Positions 24,753 through 36,973 are shown, numbered from the stretch's first letter. The stretch: DNA of 64,000 nt from Poecilobothrus nobilitatus (GCA_947095535.1 OX352774.1:245917825-245981824), one strand, 5' to 3'. The notes: a model not told the origin generated them from the letters alone. Numbers and translations: made by a program.

Positions 24753-25317
24753 TTAAAAAATATAAATATTAAATAAGTATTTACTAAATTTGGTAATGGG
24801 GAACACAACTATCATTTTATCTAAGTCCTACGACCTCTTCAACAAATATAGACTTACTAATTTTTAAATTTTAATTTGGCAGCTCCTTGTCGCTAAAATT
24901 TCTGTGTCCATGTTTATCACTGCAACAAGCAATGTATAATACTAAATTAAATTTTCCATTTTATTTAATTTGTTTAATCGCCTTAAACATATTTTTATTT
25001 AATATGTAATTTATTTTTTACAGAAATTGCTTCATATTATCTTGCTAAGTCACCTGGAAGTTCTTACTCATGACATACTTACAGACGATGATATTCAAAA
25101 ATACAACCTATAACTATCGAAGAGATGCCATATATAAAAAGTATACTATTCTATTTATTATGTATATAATTTTTTCAGAGTTCAATAAATTTTCCATAAA
25201 ACTTTATACTTTCGCTCTAATAAAAACTGTAAGGATATACGTAAGAATTGCTAAAATAAATGCTGGATTTGAATTATTACATATTATTACATTACATATT
25301 AATTACAAATATTTGAG
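24753..25317. other. AT-rich non-coding DNA, nothing recognised
   Basis: No gene recognised. The 108-residue frame at 25070-25396 has no domain, and its 3' part lies in repeat pair C, so it is not called as a gene. Confidence 0.5.
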
Positions 25318-25400
25318 TTTTATAGTCTTGTACTTAAGCTACAGTCGAGTAATCAACGGCTTAGTGAAACTAATAATCCCTGCAACTGAAGCTTAGTTAA
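25318..25400 (+). repeat. Repeat pair C, copy 2
   Basis: Matches 21155-21262 in the same orientation. The best-kept block is (A/T)AGTCTT...CTA(C/T)AG(T/C)CGAG.AAT.AAC(G/C)GCTTA(G/A)TGAAA, followed by CTGAAG and AATAAGTG. Confidence 0.5.
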
Positions 25401-26557
25401 ATAAGTGGATGCTCTTTGTTTCTGTTAACATAATCTTAATTAAATTAAATGTAGCAAAACTTAATAAATTGAGTAAACATTTTTTTAAGTGTTTTCTATT
25501 CGAATTTCTAGTTTCGTATTTTAGTAATTCTTTATCAAAATATAAATTAATTAGTTCCAAAGGTTTAAAGAGCTTTAATCATACCACTAAGCATTCCAAA
25601 AAATAATACCTAAATCTAATTGATTTTCTAGAAAATAAAAGTCATAACTATAAAAAAAAAAAAACAAAAACACCAGGATGCTGAAATTTTCTGATAATTT
25701 TCTAATATAAATTCAAAATTTAAATTTAAAAAAAAAAACATAACCTCAAAATTCCCAAAATAAAAATTAATGAAAGAAGGAAAGCATTTTAATATTATTC
25801 ATAGTTTAAATACAAAAATATTCTTATTTATTATTATTATACAACTTAAATAATTTGTTATTATATTAATTATTAAAAACAAAAATAAAAGAAAAAAACA
25901 AAACACTAAAAAAAACACTTATTATAATTTCAAAAGTTTTTTTTCTTTTTTTTTTAGAAAAAATGTCTCCTTACCACAAAAAAAATTTTTTAACTAATAT
26001 TCAAGAGATCGTATTTAATTATCTTCTTAAAATAAAAAAAAACGAAAAATAATTTATTTCCATTTTATTTTTGTATTTTTGTTACCCATTATAATATAGT
26101 ACAGGCAAACCTCAAATCGTTCTATTAGAAAACTTTTGAATAAAATTACCATAATAGAATATAAAATAAAATAAAATGTTATTTAACATTAAATGAAAGA
26201 ATATAGTAACAAATAACATCAATCTTAAATAACAATCATTAACTTTATATTTTATCATCATTATTAATGTTGCCATTCCTATAAATATAAAAATCATTTG
26301 ATGTCATCTACAAAAAAAAAAAAAACCAAAAAAGGATTCAGTAATTTTTTTTTACATGTTTATGTGTTGCTTGTTTTAATTAAGAAACAAAATAGAAACG
26401 AGTACATTTATATTAAAATAAAAAAATGAATTCAGTTGTTCCAGACAACTTAAGAGTAACTTATCATTCTTGTTAACAACATTTAAAGAGTATTGGTTGA
26501 ATGAAGTTTTAAATTGATTCTAAAATACTCTTTATATTGCATAATAATTCATGAGCA
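25401..26557. other. AT-rich non-coding DNA, nothing recognised
   Basis: Low-complexity A/T sequence. Frames at 25409-25606 and 26112-26297 have no recognisable domain. Confidence 0.55.
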
Positions 26558-26659
26558 GGCAATAGCTAAATCTCATCTTATTACTCATTTTCAGAGAATT
26601 TTCATTCTCACGTGGTGTTGCATCTCTGTGAATGAGAGTTAACAGGATAAATGCTTGCC
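26558..26659. repeat. ~100-nt imperfect inverted repeat
   Basis: The left arm, about 26558-26596 (GGCAATAGC ... CTCATTTTCAGAGA), is inverted at about 26623-26659 (TCTCTGTGAATGAGAG ... GCTTGCC), with a roughly 26-base loop and several mismatches. It is less AT-rich than its surroundings. A small foldback element or hairpin is possible. Confidence 0.5.
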
Positions 26660-27378
26660 AATTTCGAATTCAGAATTAAAAATTTTGTTTTGCTAGCCAA
26701 ATATTTGTTAGGAGGAAATCTGCAATTCCTCTACTATAAAATCGTTTGAAAAAAACGCCAAAATACAAAGGATTCAAAAACTGACATTATCGCACCACAG
26801 TGAAAAAGGAAAGATATATCACAATAAAATTGATAAAGCTTTTTATAGGTTTTTTTTCTTAGGGAAAGAGTATATCTTCAAAAGATACCAATATAACCTA
26901 AGCCCCTTTTTGTTATGACTCCTGCACTCCTTACTGAAATAAGCCACCTTAGTGGGATTTTTTTTTTTTTTTTTTTTAAATCACCTCATAACCATTATAA
27001 TGGAATAATCACCCTAACTACAAAACATTGAAAACATAATATGGAAACATTCTAAACTAAAAACTCATTACAAGTTTTATCTCTGCAAAACACAAAATAT
27101 AATTTAAATTTATCGAAAGCCAACAAACTTTCAAGAGAGACGAAAATGAATTAATTAATAGCAACAATAACAATAAATAAAAATAATAATATCAGAACTG
27201 TATATAAAAAAATACTATATAAAAGTCATTTTATATAGAAATATAAATACAAGTACTTAACGCCATTTTTAAATCAAAAAAATTTTTTACAAAATTACCA
27301 TCAAAATTTTATAATATGTTAGCAGATGTTAGTCTAATTTTTCATACTTTTTTATATGCTACGCTTCTAAGAAATTTC
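26660..27378. other. AT-rich non-coding DNA, nothing recognised
   Basis: Includes a 20-base T run at about 26958-26977. No gene or family copy seen. Confidence 0.55.
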
Positions 27379-27560
27379 GTTGATAGAGTAATCTAGCACA
27401 TGGCTTATTAACCGAGAGAGTGTGAGTTTAAATCCCTATCGAACAGAAGCCATAAATTGTGAGAATTGATCTCCTACGTTTGATTGTACATGTAGATTGC
27501 AAGATTTTCAGTAATTACTAATGCGTTAGGTCAGTCTCTATCAATAAAAAGATTGATTTA
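27379..27560 (+). mobile_element. Possible second tRNA-derived SINE or tRNA pseudogene
   Basis: About 27379-27444 resembles a decayed tRNA. GTTGATAG at the start pairs imperfectly with CTATCGAAC at the end. The middle TAGCACATGGCTTATTAACC resembles the D-arm to anticodon part of a lysine-type tRNA. GAGTTTAAATCCC resembles a B-box/T-arm. The anticodon stem is broken, so it is not a working tRNA. About 110 bp of unrelated, less AT-rich sequence follows, as a SINE body would. No second copy was found in the window. Confidence 0.35.
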
Positions 27561-29391
27561 TTTAGACTAGTAATGCTAGTTTCATTTTAAAATTGTAACA
27601 AAACAAATCAGTTGCGGTAATTTGCCAAGTAACAATGAAGTCATTAAATAATTGCACAAGACTTAGTCTCTAAATGGGGGACTATCGATGATTCAAATTC
27701 ATAAAGACCTTATTATTAGAATAAATTATAAAATATTTTTTATGAAAGCTATTATATCGTTTGTATGGTTTTTCAAACCCCAGATTAACGTATTATTTTC
27801 CAAAAATTACCAAAAAAAAATTTTTAAAATTAAAAAGCAAAAATAAGTTTTCCCAGAAGTTTTAAATAAAGTACATTAATTTATTTTTATGAAACTTCGG
27901 AAAAAAAATTACTTTAGCACGGTAAAAGCCGAAGCCGAAGGATGTTGATAAATAAATTGATAAGTAATCTACCGAGTTTGAGTTATAATTTAAAAATTGT
28001 TACATTTTTCCTACATTATTACAGTGGGGCGGTGACGAAACTTCCGCTGATCATAATATCCATATGATAACATAGTTTTATATTTTATCCTCAAAAATAC
28101 AATATTGTAACATTGTTTTAGTTTTTAACTTAAGAGCTGCCAACCCATAATATCGCTTACCAAATTATTAAAGCTTTATTTTTTGGACCAAAATTAATAA
28201 ATTTTCTCGAAATTCCGGCTTACTTTTACTTTCCCAAAAAAACACGGTATTTTTGGCGACAAAAAAAAAAACGGAATTTGAGTAAACGGTATTTTAAAAT
28301 CTGATTTCATTTAGGTTGACAACATGGATGTAGGCAATCACAACTTCAATTTCAAAATTTCTTTTTATGCTTTATTTATAATCCAAAAAAAATATAAATA
28401 TTTAAAATCGTATATGGCGCAAATTATTATTATCCTTTTATCATAGTTTAAAATTATTGTCATTATTATCATAATTGCTGTTGTTGTAGTTGTTGTTGCT
28501 GTTGTTGTTTTATTATTTTTACTATGATTGTTATTAGTGTTGATGTTTATTTTTTATTTTGTTTATTTAGAATGTTGATGAACGTTTTAAATTAACATTT
28601 ATTTACTTTGTGGTTTTATTCCAGAAAAAAAAAAAACAAAAAATTACAAAATTATAAATAAGTAAAAAAATAAAAATAAAATATACAAAAAAAATGTCAT
28701 TGGTTATCCCTTTTTCCTAGTTAACAGGATATAAAATTTAACTTTAAAAATAGAAAAGAAACAAGGGATAAAAATATATAAATAAAAAAATATGAAAAAT
28801 TCAAAATTTTGTTAAAAAATTAATAAAGAAAATACATTTTCATTAAAAATTCTTTTCGTTTTATATATGAAAGGACAATGGAATATGGAATAAAATTATT
28901 TCATATATTGTTACGTAATAGAGTTACCATCCTTTCTATATTTTAATTGATGTAAAGCGTTTAAACTATTTTCACATTATGTGAAATAAATACCTGATAT
29001 TTAAATTTTCATCATTTTCATTGTAACAGAAAACATTTTGCATTTAAAAAATCCTATTAAATTTAAAAGGCTCTAATTTTTACTTTGTTTAATCAGGAGT
29101 CCCAGTCCCCGTTACGATTTTGTAATGGACGTTAAAAAAGTTTGGAGTACAAAACTATTTGAAAATAAACTTTCGAAGTTGCAAAGAAATTTAGAAACAT
29201 TTATTTTGGCATTTGAATTTTTTTTAAATCTTAGCTATACCTACTCTTATATATCTGGACTTTATTCTTATTGTAAAATACCTGTACAATACTGTTTTAA
29301 ATAACTGTCATTCATTAAAGTTCTTATAAATAATACCTTCATTAAGCTTTATACTCTTTTGAATATTTGAATCTCAGAAATAAAAACTTTC
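27561..29391. other. AT-rich non-coding DNA with (TTG)n microsatellite
   Basis: No gene. An interrupted TTG/GTT/GCT trinucleotide tract lies at about 28475-28510. About 27915-28060 is slightly richer in G+C but unmatched. Confidence 0.5.
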
Positions 29392-29551
29392 TTTACACTA
29401 AGTAATATGTTGCCTATTTTATTATCAATCAATTGACAACAATTTGAGTTAATTTGCAAGTTGATAAAAAATTGATATAAGCTGACAAGTGTTTACATCT
29501 AAATTGACAAAGAATGACAGTTATCAATTATAGCATTTCACTTAGTGTAAA
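29392..29551. mobile_element. 160-bp MITE (family D) with perfect 12-bp TIRs
   Basis: TTTACACTAAGT at 29392-29403 is exactly inverted as ACTTAGTGTAAA at 29540-29551. The interior is AT-rich with several TTGACA/TGTCAA-type motifs shared with 33996-34109. No coding capacity; a target-site duplication could not be settled. Confidence 0.75.
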
Positions 29552-30804
29552 TGAAACATATGAATGTTTCAAAATATTTTTATTTTAACTACATATTTTC
29601 CATTTTTAAGAAATTGGTAATACTAACTAAAAAAATTATCTACAAAAATGAAAATAAAAAATATTAAAAAAATTTTAAAGAGATTCTATTTAAAAAATAA
29701 ATTATGATATTTTCAAACATATTTGTAATTAATAAAATATTGTGACAGAATTTAAAAAAGAAAACAATAATTTAGGAAAATTATCCTTTTTTTTTCAAAA
29801 TTTTTTATACACAATAATGTATATGTATGTATTTATTTGTTTATTTAATTTCTTTATAACAATTTTACAAAATAGTTCTTGATTATTGTTAATATTTGGA
29901 TTTTAAATTTCAATCCAATCAATCAATTTTTTCAATAAATAACCAAAAAAAAATAAACTCATATTTTAATAATATTACATATCCTTTTTTTAAGACTAAA
30001 TATAATCTGTTTAATTTCGATTTTAAAAATGTCCCAAAGATGTTGGAAAGAAAAAAAGAAGAAAACATTTTAATTTAAGAATACTAATTATTTTCTTCTA
30101 CTAGAAATCGAGTTCTGAAACTTTCCATCTTGAAAAGTATTTACTAAAAAAATGTTAATATTCAAATATATTTATTTGATCCTTAACATATTTTTTCTTT
30201 TCTAAAAATATTTTCGAAATTCTGCCAAAAAAAACGAAATGTTTTTTTTTTAATTTAAATATTTATTCAAAAAATTAGAATTTTAGAAAAACAATTTTCA
30301 AAAAATTAAAGTCAAAAAATCAAAGAAATGAAAAATTTTTTTTTAATAAATCTTAAAATTTTCATTCAAATTTTATTTATTTTAACAATTTTAGGGTATG
30401 GTTTAAAAAAAAAAAAAATAAAAATTGAAAACAATTTATTTCAATCCAATTATTTAAAGAAATAAACAATTTAGAAAACTGCATGGATTTATAAAACAAC
30501 AAAACATCATATTATGTACATTTACAAAATAAAAAACTAGTGACCTCTACAATTCAACAAAAAAAAAAAAAAAGAAAAAAAAAGTACCTATTCATCAGGA
30601 ACTAAATTTTAATAGGCATTTAAGGCAACTTGTTTTTATATATGAACAACATATATGTATATATACTTAATATACATTGGATTCCCCTTTAAAACATATG
30701 CACAATTCTCGAATAAATTTGTTGTAATCCGCTTAGACAACTGAATAAACGAATGAACAAAATATTCTTCTATATTATAATATTTGACGAGATTTAATAG
30801 TCGA
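29552..30804. other. AT-rich non-coding DNA, nothing recognised
   Basis: No gene or repeat family member. The 60-residue frame at 29896-30078 is N/F/K-rich without domains. Confidence 0.55.
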
Positions 30805-31258
30805 GTTTACATTTTCCTATTGTTTTTAGCACATTTCCAAAAAAAACTTTTAAAAAAGGTGCCTATAAATTTTATTCAGTTCATCCGTCCGTCCGTCTGT
30901 TTAGAAAACTTCTACACCGTTATAAAGATAGAGAAAAAAATTTTAAAAAGAAAAAACTTTTAGAATTAGTATAAGTTTCCTCAGAACATGTTTATGGACC
31001 ATCCCCTGCTTATGAGCTATTAGGGCTCAAAAATTGAAAATATACTATTTTTAAACACCTGTAACATGTGCACCTGTACACATTTTTCCGGAGTTCCGGA
31101 CTTACAGCTCCTCAAAATTGAAAAAAATACCTAGTTTCACATTTTTTCTTACATGAAATTTTCAAATTTTCGTAAAAGTCAGAATTCCAAACAGTTTGTA
31201 TTGTATTTTAGAAATGTGCGCTTTTAAAAACTGTTGGTTTACATTCTGCCTTGTTTTC
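30805..31258 (-). mobile_element. Family A repeat copy, internally shortened
   Basis: Reverse orientation. It starts with TTTTTAGCACATTTCCAAAAA, continues with a TCCGTCCGTCCGTCTG tract (30886-30901) and the TTCTACACCGTTATAAAGATAGAG block, and ends with GAAATGTGCGCTTTTAAAAAC and CATTCTGCCTTGTTTTC. The middle of the element is missing relative to 59285-60144. Both ends are well kept. Confidence 0.8.
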
Positions 31259-31623
31259 TTTTTCTTTTAATTTTTTTTTTTGTATTTTAGTTTTTGATAC
31301 AACAAATGGCATCTTTTTTTTTTTTAAGGAAAAATGTTATACAGCCAGATGTTTGTATAGAATCTAAACATCAAAACTTTAATATATACATATAATTTTA
31401 TAACAAACTACATAATAACTTGCAAATTTTTTTGAGAAATTACTTAAAAATGTGTAAATATAAACTTAAATTTGTCAAATGTTTTAATTTTTCAGTTTTT
31501 TCCTAACTCTTTTAAAATGTTTTTATTAGAATGTATTTTAAATTTATATTTTGATTTCACTTTAAAATGTCAGATTAGGTTAAGTCATCAAAATTTTCTG
31601 TTAGTTTACGAATTCACAGCGTA

Positions 31624-31827
31624 ATTCAAATTTTTTTTTGATGTATTTCTCTGCCACATAAATGTGGACAGGAAATTACACAACCTTTCCTGTTCAGGCG
31701 TGGCTGTACATGTCGTAAGGGGAAATAACTCTTACGACATGTGTGGCCCACACCCCCTCAGTGTTTACAGCGTATTTTATACGCTCTTATCCACTAGGCC
31801 ACCAAGACCCCATTTAAATTTCTTTTT
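31624..31827 (-). mobile_element. tRNA-derived SINE, near complete, reverse orientation
   Basis: The reverse complement carries the GGGGTCTTGGTGGCCTAGTGG head with the A-box, GAGCGTATAAAATACGC, a diverged B-box, a CGTAAGAGTTATTTCCCCTTACG hairpin-like segment, the body and an A-rich tail (the T run at 31631-31639). Flanking segments 31624-31639 and 31812-31827 match at 14 of 16 positions and look like an aged target-site duplication. The B-box is damaged compared with the copy at 52254, so transcription is doubtful. Confidence 0.85.
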
Positions 31828-33697
31828 CAAATAAAACATTAATTAAAACTAGCAATTGATATTAGAGTTAGTAAAATAATGGAAGCTCTTCAAAATATAA
31901 ATAACTGAAATCTAGATATAACCTATTCTCCAAGACATAAAATTTTCTAATTAGGATTTTATACTTCATTTTCTTTCAAGAAATGGGAAGCTTCTATAAG
32001 GAAGCACCTATAAAAATAAATGATGACCTTTAATGAAAAAAATTATAGGTTTTCTAGCGAAACAGTATTAAATTATTTTTAAAAGCATGTATAAAGAAAA
32101 TTTTTAAAAATTATGCATCTAACTTCAGGTTTAAATATCAAAGCTAAGTTAGCGCCGTATTTAGTTGAGTCATTAACCTTTTTTTACAGCTATAATATAT
32201 AGATTAACACTTGTTCTAAAGAAAAAAAAAATGGTTCCTTTAAATGAAATATCACTTAAAAAAAAAGTTTGTAATTAATATATGTATACGATTTAGTAAA
32301 GTTTATTAAGAACATTAAAATTTTTCTTCAAAATCTTCCTTTAAATTGTCTTAGAAATTCAACAAAGGCCTATATTTTACTAATTCCCTTTTTTCCAAGA
32401 ATCCTTTCTAAATTCTTATCGCATTAAGCAAACTGTACATTAAAAATTTATATTGAAGCCCCTAATCTAAAATTTTTAGGGGATGTTTTTTTAGTTTTAA
32501 AAGCAGTTGATTTTGGTTGTTTAAAATCCAACACTATCCGGAAGAATCATGTGCAACTCCTCTGGGTGACTCTTAAATTTTTCCATCGACCCTTGTAAAC
32601 TAAAAAATCTTTAGAGCCAGTCTTTAGAGAATTGAATTTACGATACACATATTTCCACGCAATAAAAAAAATAAATAAAATGAACAACTATAGATTAAAA
32701 AAATTGGCAAAAAAATAATATTCATTTTCGGAAAGAGTTTTATAGTTATTAAATTTTGTTTTATTAATACCGTAGTATCCTAAATTTTGGTCTTCATATA
32801 TGTATACACATTCTTAGTCTATAAAACAAAATTTTAATAGTTAAAATTGCCTTGCAGTTAACTTATTAATAGTGATAACAAAACTATATTTCTTGTTATC
32901 AATTTAATATTAGAATCTTCACAAAACCTTAACCTTAACCATATTATTTTTTTTTATTTATTTTTTTTTGAAAATTATTTCCTTATATCAAAATGGTTTA
33001 GTCAGTTGAGTGAATGTTTTTATCATCAGCACAAGTTATTAAAAAAAACAAAACGAAAAGGATGTTTGCTTTATATGAACTTGTCAAAAAATTTTTGTTT
33101 TGCATTTTTTTCTATTTAAATTTATTTAACTTAAAAAAAAATATATGAATTTAATTTTAGGTAAATTTTTAGAAAGGAAATATTTTGTTTTATATTAGTA
33201 AAAGTCTATACAGTGTATTCCTCCATCATTAAAAACCTAAGTATTTTCATAAAATTTTTTCACTTGCTCTATTACATAATATCACAATATTAATAGTATA
33301 CCTGCCAACATTAATATAATAGTGGTGCTGACATTGAATTATCAGTCTAACAGTGGAACAAGAAAGTAAGCAAAACAAAAGCAAAGTTAAAATAATGTTT
33401 TTTTAAAGATTTATTTAATTGGTGGTGCTAATAAAAATTTTATAATTCAATATATTTTAGTATCTTAATCCTTTACAGATTTTAGTACATATAAGAAAAC
33501 TTTGATCCTTTTCATTAATTGTTGAATTAAATTGTGCTATCTCTTCACAAAGTACCTATGATACGTATTTTGTTAATTCTCTTCAGTCTAAAATATCAGT
33601 TTTCAAAAAAAAATTCTTTGAACTAATTTTATAAGTTGCAAATATAACGCGCTGCATTTAGACTAAACTTCCAGATTCCTATTTTTTTTAATTAAAA
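31828..33697. other. AT-rich non-coding DNA, nothing recognised
   Basis: No gene. A segment at about 32490-32640 is less AT-rich but was not matched to any family. Confidence 0.5.
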
Positions 33698-33750
33698 TTG
33701 TTTGTCAACTGATTGACGATATAATTGACAAAATTTCACTTAATGTATAT
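33698..33750. mobile_element. Family D MITE, one end only
   Basis: TTGT(C)AACTGATTGACGATATAATTGACAA followed by TTTCACTTAATGTAT is nearly identical to 34059-34109. The matching left end was not found, so it is a truncated copy. Confidence 0.6.
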
Positions 33751-33775
33751 GGAAATTGTGGTTTTAATGGATAAT

Positions 33776-33870
33776 GGATTCAACTTTAATGCAGATTTTT
33801 TCAAACTAGTATTGCTAAAAGAGTTTTGATGGCAAGATGCAAAGGCATATATTAATATAGGTGAATAGCA
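33776..33870 (+). repeat. Repeat pair E, copy 1
   Basis: GGATTCAACTTTAATGCAGATTTTTTCAA..., then AAAGAGTTTTGATGGCAAGATGCAA, matches 38184-38300 in the same orientation. Unidentified family; not coding in any clear frame. Confidence 0.6.
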
Positions 33871-33890
33871 TTATGAGACAATTATTATTA

Positions 33891-33920
33891 GTTCTTACCC
33901 ACTAGGCCACCAATGCTTCA
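33891..33920 (-). mobile_element. SINE head fragment, 30 bp
   Basis: GTTCTTACCCACTAGGCCACC is the reverse complement of the SINE A-box region (GGTGGCCTAGTGGGTAAGA). Nothing beyond the A-box survives. It sits between repeat E and the family D copy. Confidence 0.65.
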
Positions 33921-33995
33921 TATGTATTAATTTTCAAAAACAAATCCATTAAACAATTTTTTTTTTTTAAGTAGAAAAACTAATACTGAATTTAT

Positions 33996-34109
33996 CCTAA
34001 GTGTCATGTGTCATCAATTATATTGTCAATTTTTGTCAATCTTGTTGACAAACTCAAATTGTTTGTTAACTGATTGACGATATAATTGACAATATGTCAC
34101 TTGGTGTAG
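33996..34109. mobile_element. Family D MITE, short copy
   Basis: The left end CTAAGTGTCATGTGTCATCAA and the right end, finishing TGTCACTTGGTGTAG, form diverged inverted repeats. The inner TTGTCAAT/ATTGACAA segments also pair. The ends resemble the TTTACACTAAGT end of the copy at 29392. Confidence 0.6.
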
Positions 34110-35675
34110 AACATAAAGATACTACTTTTATTTTTTTAATATATGTATGTACATCTAACCTCATGTATATATGTGTTGAGGTTTTTCTAATTTTTGATAT
34201 CGTCCTACAATCATATATTTACAATAAATTTTAAAATAATATGTTAAACACCCATTTTTACTGCAATGCAGAAATTTATAATCATTTCAACAAAAAAAAA
34301 AAATCAAATGTCACTTTAAGTCACTTTTTTTTTTTGTTTTTTTCCAAAATTTTATAACAAATTAAAATATCCAAAGTTGAAGGAAAAATTTATTTGGATT
34401 TTATTTTAAAATAATTGTCGATATTATTATTGTATTATCTTATTTAAGTAAAATCCTTAAGTTTTATTATAATAAATTTTAATTTTGTTAGGATAATATG
34501 TACCTATAAATGCGACTATGAATATATATATCTTCTTTTCTTAACAAAGGGATCACTTTTTATTTATTGTTCAAAATCGAAAAAAAAAAAAATGTTTTTT
34601 TTTTTTTTAACTATGATCCTATGCTCTTTTTTTTTTTTTTTAAATAAACCTGCATTCTTCGTCCTGTATTATCATAAGTTTTATCAAACTTAAAATGTAT
34701 ACATCTATACTCAAGATAAAATTTCAACTATACAGAAAATCTGTTTTTTTTTTTTTTTTTTCAATAATCTTTTAAGTGGATGCTAAATTCTTGAACATGT
34801 TTTTGCATATATTTATCAAAAATTATATTTTCGACTAAAGAATAACATTCTAAAGACCTAATGTTATAATAATTTTCACCAAAAAATAATTTTATTCAGT
34901 TTTATGTTTTTTTTTTATTTATTTTACTCTTTGTGTTTTACTCTGTGAAGGTGAACTCTATAAAAGTTTAATACATTTCTAATGTATAAAATATACTCTT
35001 ATTACTAACAAAAAAAAAAAAAAAAAAAAAAAATTTTGTGGAAAAGTTTGTTATAGTTGCGAATAAAAATTACTCTGATCCTTGATTCATGTTGAGAATT
35101 TAATGAATGTCTATTTTGTATTATTCAAAAGTATTAGGAGTATAACAAACAAAAAATTGAACAATTTATAAACAATCAAAACTTATAAAAATTTTATTCC
35201 AATAAACGTGTTAAATACAAGTACATACATACATTATTTAATAAATATTTTTAAGAATAATAAAAAAAATTTTTTTTTTTTCTGTTATTAATAAAAAATA
35301 TTTGACGAAACTAAAAATTACAAATGCAGAAAAGGAAATGTAAAAAAAAAAACGTTATTTAGCTATTTTATTTTTTCATTTTCTTAGCTATTTTATCCTT
35401 ATTTTATAATCAGAGATCAGACGTTTCTAAAAAAAAAAAAAAATGCTCTCATCTTTTATTCTTTATTAATTTGATAATATTATGCTAATGGAGAAATTTA
35501 ATTTATCGTCCATTTAATTTATTCAATTCTAATTAATATTTCTCAATTTTTTGAATTAAATGTTTATGAGCACTTTTCAATGATCTTTTTTTTTTTTATA
35601 TCCTTAATACCGTCAAAGTATCGTATTTTATAATATTTTAAAATTAATATCCTTGTTCTAAATCCTCTAAATTGT
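34110..35675. other. AT-rich non-coding DNA with long homopolymer runs
   Basis: A/T runs at about 34597-34609, 34628-34641, 34744-34761 and a 24-base A run at 35010-35033. No gene or repeat family copy seen. Confidence 0.55.
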
Positions 35676-35745
35676 TTTTTTTTATTTTTTTTTAGTTTAT
35701 TATCCCCTGCAACATAAATGTGGCAAAGAAATTATACAGCTTTCC
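35676..35745 (-). mobile_element. SINE tail fragment
   Basis: After a T-rich run (the SINE A-tail in reverse), CCCCTGCAACATAAATGTGGCAAAGAAATTATACAGCTTTCC matches the reverse complement of the 3' body of the SINE at 52254-52451. The promoter half is absent, as expected for a 5'-truncated retrotransposed copy. Confidence 0.7.
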
Positions 35746-36058
35746 TCTAAATTTAATTTTTATTTTGGTACAAAAATTAACTGATGTACATTACATATAC
35801 ATAATTGTATATTTAAGGTGATTATAAAAAAATATTAAAATTTTTAAATTAAACAAAATTTCAATTATACTTTTAAAAATTATAATTTTTTCCAAGGTGA
35901 AACGGTAAACCTTTAGCTAGCTATTTTCTAAACTTCATAGATAAATGTATTTTTTTAAGATAAATCTTTGGGGCATTTCTAAAAACGAAAAAGAAAATAG
36001 ATTTCATTAAACAAGAAAACTAATGTCTAGTTTAGCTTACCCTAACTTAGCTTACATT
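35746..36058. other. AT-rich non-coding DNA
   Basis: Nothing recognised. Confidence 0.5.
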
Positions 36059-36105
36059 GACAGGCAATAATACCTCATTTTTACAAAGAGGTATTACTAC
36101 CTGTC
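36059..36105. repeat. 18-bp-stem hairpin
   Basis: GACAGGCAATAATACCTC (36059-36076) and GAGGTATTACTACCTGTC (36088-36105) pair at 16 of 18 positions around an 11-base loop. Weak pairing continues outward. It could be a tiny foldback element end or an RNA hairpin. Confidence 0.7.
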
Positions 36106-36456
36106 TGAACTTACTGTATTAAGCTTTATTAGGAACAACAAGTCCTTTTAACATAAAAATTATTGAAATATTTCAGTCAAAAGCACTGATAAATTATTAC
36201 ATTTTGAACGCGTCATGAAAAATGGTACATGAAAAATTATATTGTCAGAAAATATCTTAATATTATTTAAACTAAAGAAAAAAAAAAATATCATTAGTAT
36301 AAACAAAAAATAATAATACAGGATTGAACAACACTCAAATTAACCTGCTGTCGATTTATTCGAGATAACAGAAATTTCAAAAAAAGGCATCAGATTTAAG
36401 TACACATAAAATTTTTACAAAATTAAGATACTGAAAAATTAACAGATTTAACTAAA
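36106..36456. other. AT-rich non-coding DNA
   Basis: Nothing recognised. Confidence 0.5.
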
Positions 36457-36973
36457 GAAACAAGGCAGAATGTGAACTAACGGTTTTTAAAAGCGCACAT
36501 TTCCAAAAGACAACACAAACTGTTTAGAATTGTTTAGAATCAAGCCCTTATCTAAAAGCGTGCCGCAGTTAGGAAATTAGAAAAAATCTTGCAAAAATCT
36601 TCAAGGTTTTCACATAACGGTAAATTTAAATACAAAATTTCAAAAAAAATATATAATTTTGATATTGATTTACAAAGATAAAAATGGCATTCTTTCGAAT
36701 GACGTTTTCAGATTGACAAAATGTTAAGCGGAATATGAAATATACGCATTTAAAAAGAGGACTTTTTCAAAGTTTGAGCGACTATAGTTCCGTGATGGAT
36801 GGGGCTACATGAAAAAGTTATCCCTACCCATGGTAATAATTTTTTTTTCTCTATCTTTAACTGTGTAGAAGTTTTGTAAGTAGACGGACAGCAGGACGAA
36901 CGGACAGAATGAAACTAATCGGCACATTTTTTCAAAATATTTTTGGAAATTTGCTAAAAACTTATTGTTTTAC
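36457..36973 (+). mobile_element. Family A repeat copy
   Basis: Starts GAAACAAGGCAGAATG and TTTTTAAAAGCGCACATTTCC. It carries the CACATAACGGTAAATTTAAAT block, GTTTTCAGATTGACAAAATG, a GGGGCTACATGAAAAAGTT block and a degraded GACGGACAGCAGGACGAACGG tract, and ends TTTTTGGAAATTTGCTAAAAAC. About 280 bp of the interior present at 59.4-59.7 kb is missing. Confidence 0.8.

Noticed and set aside
25070..25396. 108-codon reading frame
   Set aside because: No recognisable motif; its 3' end overlaps a dispersed repeat shared with 21.2 kb.
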